From UBA1756 sp045132235 (GTDB lineage: Bacteria; Bacteroidota; Bacteroidia; Bacteroidales; WCHB1-69), in assembly GCA_045132235.1 (NCBI GenBank), contig JBGURX010000052.1:1-64000 (forward strand): a DNA stretch of 64,000 bases. Reading direction: 5' to 3'. Made by a program: the position numbers and the translations under genes. Of this stretch, positions 32,680-41,371 are shown one piece after another; positions within the stretch are counted from its first letter, which is position 1, and the number at the start of each line of letters is the position of its first letter. Under the pieces are notes generated by a model. That model did not search any database, was not told the origin of the DNA, and worked only from the letters and a program-made list of their open reading frames with translations.

Positions 32680-33519
32680 ATGAATCGTAGGGACTTTCGG
32701 AATCTTTTTTTGGAGGCACTGACTTCGCTGTACGACTCGCATGAGCGGGAGGCGATGTTGCGTTGGTATGTACAGGACCGCTTGGGTATGCCCTACTATC
32801 GTTTTACGATGGATTGGGATGCGGAAATGATGGATGCGGTGGACTATCGTTCGGATGTGGAACGGCTGTCGCAAGGTGAGCCGTTGCAGCATATTACGGG
32901 TTTTACAGAGTTTTGCGGTTTGCGGCTTTCTACGGATGCCCGTGCCCTCATCCCTCGTCCCGAAACGGAAGAGCTGGTGGAAACGATAGTGCGCGAGTGC
33001 GCCGAGCAACAGCCCGCCCGAATTCTCGACATCGGCACTGGATCAGGGGCCATCGCCATCGCGCTGGCTGCCCGTATGCCGCAGGCTGCTGTAACTGCTG
33101 TGGATGTCAGCGACGATGCACTCTCCTTGGCCGCCCACAATGCCCGTGAGAACCATGTGGAGGTGGAATGGGTGAAGATGGATGTGCTGACTTGCGAAAA
33201 GCTGTCGCGCCCCTACGACATCATCGTCAGCAATCCCCCCTATATCCCGGAAAAGATGCGCGGAAGTCTGCACCGCAACGTCACGGAATACGAGCCTTCG
33301 CTGGCGCTTTTCGTGCCGGATGAAAAGCCTTTGCTTTTTTATGAAAAAATCGCCCTTCTTGCTATCTCGTCATTGCCAGCAGGAGGACGACTTTATTTTG
33401 AAACGTACGAAGAGTACCATCCTCAGCTCAAAAAGATGCTGGCGGAGATGGGATTTGCGGAGGTGGAGTGTCGTTGCGACAGCTTCGGACGTCCCCGCTT
33501 TATGAGGGCGACCCGCTGA
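32680..33519 (+). CDS. prmC: peptide chain release factor N5-glutamine methyltransferase
   Basis: 279 residues from the ATG at 32680. The N-terminal helical domain contacts release factor. The SAM loop is DIGTGSGAIA at 117-126 and the catalytic NPPY lies at 185-188, as in PrmC/HemK. The enzyme methylates the Gln of the GGQ motif in RF1 and RF2. The stop lies only 5 bp from the end of the convergent adhesin gene, with no terminator visible between them. Confidence 0.95.
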   Translation: MNRRDFRNLFLEALTSLYDSHEREAMLRWYVQDRLGMPYYRFTMDWDAEMMDAVDYRSDVERLSQGEPLQHITGFTEFCGLRLSTDARALIPRPETEELVETIVRECAEQQPARILDIGTGSGAIAIALAARMPQAAVTAVDVSDDALSLAAHNARENHVEVEWVKMDVLTCEKLSRPYDIIVSNPPYIPEKMRGSLHRNVTEYEPSLALFVPDEKPLLFYEKIALLAISSLPAGGRLYFETYEEYHPQLKKMLAEMGFAEVECRCDSFGRPRFMRATR

Positions 33520-33524
33520 CAGTT

Positions 33525-36500
33525 TTACAAAACGGTGATGGAGCCGTTGATGACACGTTTCTCGGCACCTGTCGTTCTCAAGTTAATGCGATAGTTGTAA
33601 ACCCTTCCGCTTAAGATCTTGCCGTTTACATTGCCATCCCATTCAAAATGTGGATCTTCGGAGTGGAAGACCACGCGGCCCCAGCGGTCGAAAATGGAGA
33701 TTTCAAAGGTTTCGATATCTTTGGTGCTCGGCAGGCGGAACACATCGTTGATGCCGTCGTTATCGGTGGGCGTGATACCGTTGGGCAGGTAGATGTTGAA
33801 CGGACAAATGTCGTTGATGGTAATCTCACCTGAGTTGGTGCAGCCGTTGAGGGTGGCGGTAACGCTATAGGTGCCACCGGCAGAAACGGAGATGCCCTGT
33901 GTGGTAGCACCGGTACTCCAATGGTACGTGCAGTTGGAGGTCGGGACCGACAGAACGGCATCGCCATAATCCTCAAAGCAGTGGTTGAAGGTGCGGCCTA
34001 AGCTGGTGTTGGGCAGCTCTTTGACAATGAGGGTGAGGGTGACGGTGCTGTCGCAGCCATACTGGTTGGGGAGTACCAGCGTGTAGTTGAATTGTCCGAA
34101 TGCCATCTGCGGCGGCAGGTTAAAGCCGTGCTCGGTGTACCGTTCGCCTTGGCATATTGAGTCGGTCAGTGAACTGGCCGATGTGGGACTGACCACAACC
34201 TCTTGGGAGATTTCCACTTCGCAGCCGTCAGCGGCGATGGAGGTGAGGGTGTAGGTGGTGGTTGTGGTGGGGGTGACATACACGGAGTTGTTGGCGCTGA
34301 TTTCAACGCCGTTTTCATACCAGAGGTAAGAATTGCCGCCTGTGGCGTGCAGGGTGGTTCCCTCGCCGCCGCAGATGTCGAAATCACCGGTGATGGCGGG
34401 ATAGTTGCCCAGCAGGTCGATGGTGAAACGGGCGGTGTCTTGGCATTCGTCGCCGGCAATACCTGAGATAAGAGTTACCACGTAAGTGCCGGGACCCGGG
34501 AACTCATGGGTGGGACTGTATTCGTTGGAGGTGGAGCCGTCGCCGAAATCCCAGTGGGCGGTCTCGCAGCCTTCATGTGGCTCTAAGGGGTTTACACCGT
34601 CGGCCGACACGCAGCTGGTGTTGTTCATAGCGAATCTCCATGAGCAGCTGTCGCGTACGGGGTCGAAGCTGGCAAGCGGGTAGCGAGAGGTGATGGAGGT
34701 GCGGAGGTCGAAACCGCAGGAAGCATTCTCCGTAAAGGAGACATGACAGCAGAGAACCTCATCCTGCCCGTTGGGTGCGATAGTGATGGACTGTTCGTGT
34801 GAAAGAATGTTGTTGGGTGAATTCTGGTAGTACCAGGCATAGTTGAAGCCGGCAGGTGCAGTGTAGGTATTGGTGAGCATCTCGCCGCACGACTCCGCCG
34901 TGATGACACGACGTTTGCAGTTCAGCGTGAAGTAGGCGTAGCCGAAGTGCGCGCCCTGGTCGCAGTCGTAGGTGGTGAGGCGCACCTTGACAGTCTGTCC
35001 GTGGTAGGCCGACACGTCGAAACCTACGAAGGTCCAGTCTTTCCAGTACAGCGTCTCGCTGTCGTAGGTGGTCTGGTTCCAGCCGCTGGTGGTGGAACCT
35101 GAGATGAAGTTGGCGTAGCCGCAGGTGGCGTCGATCTGGTTGTTGTTCTGGTCGAGAAGTTCGAATACGAAGCGGGGTTGTTCGTCGGCGTCGTGACCGC
35201 TTGGGTTCTGCAGCACAGCGGCATATTTCAGCAGCAGGATGTCTGCGTCGGCGGTATCCACTGCGAAGTTGTAAGCGATACTTTCGCAGCCGTAGTTACT
35301 GTTCCAGTTGCCGAGGCGTACGGAGTAGAGTTCGCAAGGCGGGATGGTGGTGAGGCCATTGCCGGTGCGGGGGTCTTGTTCAGGGGTATAGTGGATGGTG
35401 TGCTGGCTGGAGGCGGAAGAGGGACCGTTGTCCACTACTCCCGTGTTGGTGTAGGGACCGCCACTGTTGGTAAGTCCCGTAGTACATGTGATTTGCGGGG
35501 CTGTCAGGTCAGTGAAGTCAATACAAGGTGTGGCGAAGGGCACGCAGAAGTCGAATCTTGCGGGTACTTCGTTGGTGATAACTCCGTCGTTGTCACAGTC
35601 GGCCCACACGTAGTAGGTGTAGGTGCTGCCAGGGGTGAGCCCGTTGAGTGGATAGGGACTGTGTTCGGCCGTGATGGTGGTGCCGTTGCCCGGTGTGAAT
35701 CCTTCGGGACCGAACTCGATGATGTACTGGTGGATGGAGGGATCTCCTGTCGCCTCATTCCATACCAGCTGGTATCCGTTGTTGCCGTCGGGTACGACAT
35801 GCACGCCGCTGAGGGGTTGTGAGCCGCACAGACAGGTGCCGGTGCAGACCACGGTGAGGTCGAAACCATCATACAGCACCGAGCCATCAGAGGTGAAGGA
35901 GATGGTGATACTGCCGGTAGTGCTGGTGACATTGATGCTGCCGGAACCTTGGAACTGTCCTAACAACGTGCCGCTTCCTTCTCCATCATAAATGTAGATG
36001 TGGTCGCAGCAACTTTCTGTGTTATAGGTGCCTGTAACGGTTAGCAAGCACCATGGGTTTTCAGCGTAGATGGTGATGCCGCTGTTTTCGGAATTGCTGT
36101 ACTGTCCGTTGGGACCGCCGCTGTCGAAGATATGTCCACCGCACATGGTAATGCTGGTGGTTCCATTAATGGGCAGGTTGATGTTCGTGGAGGGGACAAA
36201 TGAAACCATGGTGGGAGTTTCAGTGGTGACGACATGGTCGCCGCCGCAGTCGTACCACACGTAGAAATCGTACTGGGTGCCGTTGGTGAGGCCGGTGAGC
36301 GAATAGGTGGTGCCGGTGGTATAGTCGGTGGTGCCGGTGCCGGGGGTGAAGCCGTGCGGGCCCCATTCGATGATGAAGCCGGTGATGTCAGCCGAGTTGG
36401 GGTTGGTCCATGAAACGGTAGCGACTCCATTTCCAGTGGTGGTTGTCAGTCCGTAAGGACCGCCGCAGGTGCAGCTACCCACGCAGGTGATGGAGAGCTC

Positions 36501-36896
36501 GAAGCCATCGCGCGTCACAGAGCCGTCGGAGTGGAAATAGATGATGAGCGAGCCCGACTGCGAAGTGACGTTGCAGGTGCCGGTCCCCGTGAAATAGCCC
36601 AGCTGGGTGCCCGAAGTGGTGGTGCCATCGTACACGTAGAAGTAGTCGAAGCTGCTCTCCGTGTTATACGATCCCTCAAGATGCACTTTGCATCCCGGTG
36701 TCTCGGGGTTGATGACCAAGTAGCTGTTGAGGCTGTTGGCGTAGGTGCTGGTGCCTCCGGGGTCGAGCACGGTGCCGCCGCAGGCGGTGATGGTGTTGGT
36801 GCCGGATGACGGCATGGTATAGGTTTGGGCGGAAGCACAAGCCACAGCCAGAATGCAGCTGATGATGCAGACGATTTTCTGATACAAGGAATTCAT
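33525..36896 (-). CDS. large T9SS type B cargo with CUB, Fn3 and PKD modules
   Basis: 1123 residues with a signal peptide ending ACASAQ. Two CUB-like modules occur (about 28-140 and 235-350), each starting ACGG or MCGG plus DPGG/DSGG and containing NTES.FDYFYVYDG or NTESCCDHIYIYDG. Each is followed by an Fn3-like module (YVWYDCGGD; YVWADCDND). A lectin-like stretch precedes a PKD domain (ETAHWDFGDGSTSNEYSPTHEF) and Ig-like repeats. The C-terminus is the gliding-motility-associated type B signal: YLPNGITPTDNDGINDVF, FDRWGRVVF, then VINGSITVL. It is probably attached to or released at the cell surface and may bind protein or sugar. Confidence 0.88.
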   Translation of the reverse strand: MNSLYQKIVCIISCILAVACASAQTYTMPSSGTNTITACGGTVLDPGGTSTYANSLNSYLVINPETPGCKVHLEGSYNTESSFDYFYVYDGTTTSGTQLGYFTGTGTCNVTSQSGSLIIYFHSDGSVTRDGFELSITCVGSCTCGGPYGLTTTTGNGVATVSWTNPNSADITGFIIEWGPHGFTPGTGTTDYTTGTTYSLTGLTNGTQYDFYVWYDCGGDHVVTTETPTMVSFVPSTNINLPINGTTSITMCGGHIFDSGGPNGQYSNSENSGITIYAENPWCLLTVTGTYNTESCCDHIYIYDGEGSGTLLGQFQGSGSINVTSTTGSITISFTSDGSVLYDGFDLTVVCTGTCLCGSQPLSGVHVVPDGNNGYQLVWNEATGDPSIHQYIIEFGPEGFTPGNGTTITAEHSPYPLNGLTPGSTYTYYVWADCDNDGVITNEVPARFDFCVPFATPCIDFTDLTAPQITCTTGLTNSGGPYTNTGVVDNGPSSASSQHTIHYTPEQDPRTGNGLTTIPPCELYSVRLGNWNSNYGCESIAYNFAVDTADADILLLKYAAVLQNPSGHDADEQPRFVFELLDQNNNQIDATCGYANFISGSTTSGWNQTTYDSETLYWKDWTFVGFDVSAYHGQTVKVRLTTYDCDQGAHFGYAYFTLNCKRRVITAESCGEMLTNTYTAPAGFNYAWYYQNSPNNILSHEQSITIAPNGQDEVLCCHVSFTENASCGFDLRTSITSRYPLASFDPVRDSCSWRFAMNNTSCVSADGVNPLEPHEGCETAHWDFGDGSTSNEYSPTHEFPGPGTYVVTLISGIAGDECQDTARFTIDLLGNYPAITGDFDICGGEGTTLHATGGNSYLWYENGVEISANNSVYVTPTTTTTYTLTSIAADGCEVEISQEVVVSPTSASSLTDSICQGERYTEHGFNLPPQMAFGQFNYTLVLPNQYGCDSTVTLTLIVKELPNTSLGRTFNHCFEDYGDAVLSVPTSNCTYHWSTGATTQGISVSAGGTYSVTATLNGCTNSGEITINDICPFNIYLPNGITPTDNDGINDVFRLPSTKDIETFEISIFDRWGRVVFHSEDPHFEWDGNVNGKILSGRVYNYRINLRTTGAEKRVINGSITVL

Positions 36897-37024
36897 ATAA
36901 TTGCGTAATTTATACTCTTATACATAATATTTTGTAAAATGTTGCCTTTTGCGCCCTTATTTTTTTTGAAAAAAATGCAAAATTTTCTCCCCAAGACTCC
37001 CTTTCCCATTTCCAATTTAAATCG

Positions 37025-37032
37025 TATATTTG
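37025..37032 (+). promoter_or_regulatory. -7 element for the acetyl-CoA synthetase gene (TATATTTG)
   Basis: TATATTTG, 35 bp before the ATG at 37068. Confidence 0.6.
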
Positions 37033-37067
37033 CCGCCTGTTTGGAAAATATATAAATACCTGATAAT

Positions 37068-39140
37068 ATGATTAATCCTAAATTATTAAATCCGCAAAGC
37101 ATCGTCATCGTCGGTGCGTCGAATGATGTCCACAAACCCGGTGGCAAACTTGTGAAGAACTTATTGGCCAGTCCTTTCAAGGGCAAAATCTATGCCGTGA
37201 ATCCGAAAGAGTCGGAGGTGCAGGGCATTCACTGCTATGCCAAGGTGGAGGATTTGCCGGAGGTGGATTGCGCCATCCTCGCCATCGCCGCCAAGTACTG
37301 TCCCGCCACCGTTGACATTCTCGCCAAAGAGAAGAACACCCGCGGCTTCATCATCGTTTCCGCCGGCTTCGGCGAGGAGAGCAGGCAGGGTGCGGAGTAC
37401 GAGCAGCACATCACCGACACCATCAACAGCGTGGGCGGCAGCCTCATCGGTCCCAACTGCACCGGCTTCCTCAACACCAACTACTGCGGTGCTTTCGACA
37501 CCCCCATCCCGACCCTCGACCCGCACGGCGTGGATTTCGTGACCGGCTCGGGCGCCACCGCCGTCTTCATCAAGGAGTACGGTATTTCCAACGGCCTCAC
37601 CTTCAACAGTGTATGGGCTGTCGGCAACTCCGCCCAAATGGGTATCGAGGACGTGCTGGAACACCTCGACACCACCTTCGACCCGGAGAAATCCTCCCGC
37701 GTCATCATGCTTTATATGGAGAAAATCGGTGACCCGCAGAAGTTGTTGAAGCACTCCCGCTCGCTCATCAACAAGGGATGCAAGATCGCGGCCATCAAGT
37801 CGGGCGGTTCCGCCGCCGGCAGCCGCGCCGCCTCGTCGCATACCGGCGCCCTCGCCACCAACGACGCCGCCGTGGATGCCCTCTTCCGCAAGGCCGGTAT
37901 CGTGCGCTGCCACAACCGTCAGGAACTCACCACCGTGTGCGCCATCTTCATGCACCCCGAGGTGAAGGGCAAGAATATGGCCGTCATCACCCACGCCGGC
38001 GGTCCCGCCGTGATGCTCACCGACGTGCTGTCTGACAACGGCATGGATGTGCCCCACATCGAAGGCCCGAAGGCCGATGAACTGCTCACCAAGCTCTTCG
38101 GCGGCTCCTCCGTGGGCAACCCCATCGACTTCCTCGCCACCGGCACCGCCGAGCAGCTCGGCTACATCATTGACGCCTGCGAGAACGACTTCGACAACAT
38201 TGACTGCATGTGCGTCATCTTCGGCTCGCCCGGCCTGTTCGCCAACTGGGAAGTCTATGAAGTGCTCGACCAGAAGATGAAGACCTGCAAGAAGCCCATC
38301 TTTCCGATTCTGCCCTCCATCATCAACGTGAAGGACGAAATCGCCGACTTCATCACCAACAAGCACCGCATCAACTTCCCCGAGGAGTGCGTGTTCGGCA
38401 ACGCCCTGTGCAAGGTCTATAACACCCCGAAGCCGCAGCCCGAAGTGGTGGAGCAGCCCGAAATCGATGTGGCCCGCATCCGCCGCACCATCGACAGATG
38501 TCAGGACGGTTATATGGAAATTGCTGACTACAACGAACTTTTAGACGCTGCCGGCATCAGCCGCAAGAAATCCGTGGAGGTCTCCAAGAAGGAAGACGCC
38601 CTCGCTTTCGCCAAAGAGGTCGGCTGCAGCAAGGATGTGCCGCTCGTGATGAAGGTGGTGGGACCGCTGCACAAGAGCGATGTGGGCGGTGTTACCCTGA
38701 ACGTGAAGGATTTGGACACCGTGAGCAAGGAGTTCGACCGCCTCATGGCCATCAAAGATACCTACGCAGTGGAGATGTACCCGATGCTGGACGGCACCGA
38801 CGTGTATATCGGCGCCATCCGCGACGACAAGTTCGGCCATCAGGTCTTCTTCGGCTTGGGCGGCATCTTTATCGAGGTGCTGAAGGATGTGCAGAGTGCG
38901 TTGGCACCCATCACGGCTGCGGAGGCCAAGGAGATGCTGACGAAGCTGCGTGGTTACAAGATTCTGCAGGGTGTGCGCGGGCAGGAACCCGTCAACATCG
39001 ACCTTTACGCCGACCAGATTGCCCGTGTGAGCGCGTTGGTGCAGGCCGCTCCCGAAATCGCGGAGATGGACCTCAACCCGCTTTTAGGCAATCCGCGCTA
39101 CGTAACCGCTGTGGATGCAAGAATTCGTTTGCAGAAATGA
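37068..39140 (+). CDS. acetate-CoA ligase (ADP-forming), fused alpha-beta
   Basis: 690 residues. The N-terminal CoA-binding Rossmann domain (SIVIVGASND) and succinyl-CoA-synthetase-like domains carry the phospho-histidine His258 in SSHTGAL. The C-terminal part (about 470-690) is an ATP-grasp domain (VPLVMKVVGPLHKSDVGGV, then AEMDLNPLLG). The enzyme turns acetyl-CoA, ADP and phosphate into acetate, CoA and ATP, an energy-saving step of anaerobes. The alpha-beta fusion in one chain is a known arrangement. It is monocistronic with promoter and terminator. It fits the fermentation genes at 25.6-29.6 kb. Confidence 0.93.
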   Translation: MINPKLLNPQSIVIVGASNDVHKPGGKLVKNLLASPFKGKIYAVNPKESEVQGIHCYAKVEDLPEVDCAILAIAAKYCPATVDILAKEKNTRGFIIVSAGFGEESRQGAEYEQHITDTINSVGGSLIGPNCTGFLNTNYCGAFDTPIPTLDPHGVDFVTGSGATAVFIKEYGISNGLTFNSVWAVGNSAQMGIEDVLEHLDTTFDPEKSSRVIMLYMEKIGDPQKLLKHSRSLINKGCKIAAIKSGGSAAGSRAASSHTGALATNDAAVDALFRKAGIVRCHNRQELTTVCAIFMHPEVKGKNMAVITHAGGPAVMLTDVLSDNGMDVPHIEGPKADELLTKLFGGSSVGNPIDFLATGTAEQLGYIIDACENDFDNIDCMCVIFGSPGLFANWEVYEVLDQKMKTCKKPIFPILPSIINVKDEIADFITNKHRINFPEECVFGNALCKVYNTPKPQPEVVEQPEIDVARIRRTIDRCQDGYMEIADYNELLDAAGISRKKSVEVSKKEDALAFAKEVGCSKDVPLVMKVVGPLHKSDVGGVTLNVKDLDTVSKEFDRLMAIKDTYAVEMYPMLDGTDVYIGAIRDDKFGHQVFFGLGGIFIEVLKDVQSALAPITAAEAKEMLTKLRGYKILQGVRGQEPVNIDLYADQIARVSALVQAAPEIAEMDLNPLLGNPRYVTAVDARIRLQK

Positions 39141-39164
39141 TTATCATTCAAATATTTATAAAGA

Positions 39165-39195
39165 AAAAGACCGATATTGACGTCGGTCTTTTTTT
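39165..39195 (+). terminator. terminator after the acetyl-CoA synthetase gene
   Basis: A 10-bp stem AAAAGACCGA / TCGGTCTTTT with an 8-base loop, followed by Ts. Confidence 0.85.
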
Positions 39196-39275
39196 GTGAT
39201 TTGTGAACGGGCATTGCAGCGCTTTTCATTTTCCTTACGTCTGACCAAACAGAAAAACGCTAAAAATCCAGTGTC

Positions 39276-41315
39276 ATGATTCGCAAAATTTTCGCATTCG
39301 TTTTTGTTATGTCAATGGGGCTCGCAGCTGTGTGGGCGCAAATTCTTGACGGTTGTCCGAGTATAAATCCAGAAGAACTGGGGACAGGAAACACCGAAGT
39401 TTACCTCGATTGTGCTACCATCAACGATGGCGTTACTTTCGTCGCCAATGCAGTGGCCACGGCGCTTGGAAGCAGCGACTATACGGTAGAGTCTATTCCG
39501 TATGCTCCGCCCTACGGCTATACGGCGGGAACCAGAATTTTTGCCAATGCCACGGATGATACGTGGGGTGAGGTTTTGGATTTGCCATTCACTTTCTGTT
39601 ATTATGGAAACACGTATGATCAGGTGGTTCCGGGTGCCAATTCGGTGGCTACTTTCAATACCAGCGTGGCCGGCGGCAGCTGTGCATGGTCCTATTCCGC
39701 CTCAATTCCCAGCGCCAATCTTTTTACCAATACCATTTTCGCCTGCTATCGCGACATCTATCCCTCCACGAGCGATTACAATTCCGTAACGGGCGACGGC
39801 GGCATTTTCCAAGGGGTGTTGGGAGAATATCCGTGCAGAAGCTATGTGTTGAGTTTCAATAATATAAAACTTTACTCCTGTACCTCTATCCGGACATTCA
39901 CTTCGATGATTGTGCTGTATGAGGGCACCAATATTATTGACATTTATTTGCGGGATGCTCCTACTTGCACCTCGTGGAACAGCGGAAATGGTGTGATTGG
40001 TTTGCAGAACAGCGACGGCTCGATGGGCATCACGCCGCCGGGCAGAAACACAGGGGCATGGACGGCTCATGAAGAGGCATGGCGCTTCATCCCCACGGGT
40101 GAACCCGAATATACGGTGACATGGTATTTGGGTACCGATACCTCTGCGGCCACGGGTATTATTGTGGGAATGGGAGATACGGTCACGTTCTATCCGAGCG
40201 AAACCACCTACTATACGGCACGTTTGCAATATACTGCCTGCAATGGCGATGAGTTTGACATTATCGAACATGTGCATGTGACGGTGGACACCACCTCTCC
40301 CGGGTTGGAGGTGACGGCCTCGCAGGACACCATCTGTCCGCAGCAGGAGGTGACCATTATGGCAGCCTCCGATGATGCCATCGTGTATGAATGGAATACG
40401 GGACAAACTTCTTCATCCTTCACCCTTATCCCTGAAAATGAAGTCACTACCTTTGTCTGTACCGTCACGGCCGCCAACCGCTGCCAAAGTGTTGACAGTA
40501 CGACGGTTTATGCCGCCGCAGTGATTCCACCGCCGACTTTCATCGTTGAGCCTGCTGAAATCTGTTCGGGTGAAAGCTCTACCATTTCCACTGAGCTGGA
40601 GTATTATGCCTATTCGTGGAATACTGGAGGGACCGGCCGCTCCATCACAGTGTCGCCTTCCGTCACCACCAGCTATTCGGTGACCGTCAGCGATGAGTTG
40701 GGCTGCACGGCCGATGCAGAGGCGCAGGTGACCGTGCATCCGCATCCGGAAGTGGATTTCATCGCTTCGCCCGACCGGCTGATGCTGTCCGACAACATCG
40801 AGGTTCAGTTTCTCAATCAGACCGATACATCAGAATTTATCGGACTGACCGATACCTACACGTGGCATTGGGATTTCGGTGACGGTGAGACGCAGATTAC
40901 CAACAATTACAACACATCGCATTTCTACAGTACGTGGGGAGAATTTGTGGTTACATTGGAGATGATTACCTCGTTCGATTGCCGCAATTCCGCTACCCAT
41001 ACGGTTTATGTGGAACCGGATCTTGAATTCCCTAATGTCATTACTCCTAATGGGGATGGGGTGAACGATGTGTTTGCAGTCAAGAACTTAAATCTTGAGG
41101 TACCGAATCGGCTGTCTATTTATGATAGATGGGGAAAGAAGGTCTTTGATATGCAGGACTATAGAACTTGCATTGACAAAAATGGCCAGCTCTGCAATCC
41201 CGAGTCAGGATTCAGTGCAGAGAAGATGTCAGACGGAGTCTATTACTACGTGTTTTATTATGGCGGACATGTGAAGACATTTGAGTTTCACAGTTCGTTG
41301 ACGGTGATTCGGTAG
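39276..41315 (+). CDS. T9SS type B cargo with PKD domain
   Basis: 679 residues with a signal peptide (MIRKIFAFVFVMSMGLAAVWAQ). The first 270 residues form a beta-rich domain with several cysteines (LDLPFTFCYYGNTYDQVVPGANS...). Ig-like repeats follow (VTASQDTICPQQEVTIMA; AEICSGESSTIST). A PKD domain (YTWHWDFGDGETQITNNYNTSHFY) lies near 520. The type B C-terminal domain contains NVITPNGDGVNDVFAVKNLN, IYDRWGKKVF and FEFHSSLTVIR. The last 190 residues closely match those of the protein encoded convergently at 41372. No promoter was recognised. Confidence 0.86.
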   Translation: MIRKIFAFVFVMSMGLAAVWAQILDGCPSINPEELGTGNTEVYLDCATINDGVTFVANAVATALGSSDYTVESIPYAPPYGYTAGTRIFANATDDTWGEVLDLPFTFCYYGNTYDQVVPGANSVATFNTSVAGGSCAWSYSASIPSANLFTNTIFACYRDIYPSTSDYNSVTGDGGIFQGVLGEYPCRSYVLSFNNIKLYSCTSIRTFTSMIVLYEGTNIIDIYLRDAPTCTSWNSGNGVIGLQNSDGSMGITPPGRNTGAWTAHEEAWRFIPTGEPEYTVTWYLGTDTSAATGIIVGMGDTVTFYPSETTYYTARLQYTACNGDEFDIIEHVHVTVDTTSPGLEVTASQDTICPQQEVTIMAASDDAIVYEWNTGQTSSSFTLIPENEVTTFVCTVTAANRCQSVDSTTVYAAAVIPPPTFIVEPAEICSGESSTISTELEYYAYSWNTGGTGRSITVSPSVTTSYSVTVSDELGCTADAEAQVTVHPHPEVDFIASPDRLMLSDNIEVQFLNQTDTSEFIGLTDTYTWHWDFGDGETQITNNYNTSHFYSTWGEFVVTLEMITSFDCRNSATHTVYVEPDLEFPNVITPNGDGVNDVFAVKNLNLEVPNRLSIYDRWGKKVFDMQDYRTCIDKNGQLCNPESGFSAEKMSDGVYYYVFYYGGHVKTFEFHSSLTVIR

Positions 41316-41371
41316 GATTTCTTCCCAATAGCATTGAAAAAAGGAATGTCAGCTAACTATTTGCAGTACCC

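Noticed and set aside
30842..32719. start of the lipoprotein esterase at 32719
   Set aside because: That start lies upstream of a good -7 element and gives an N-terminus without a leader; the ATG at 32518 gives a lipoprotein signal.
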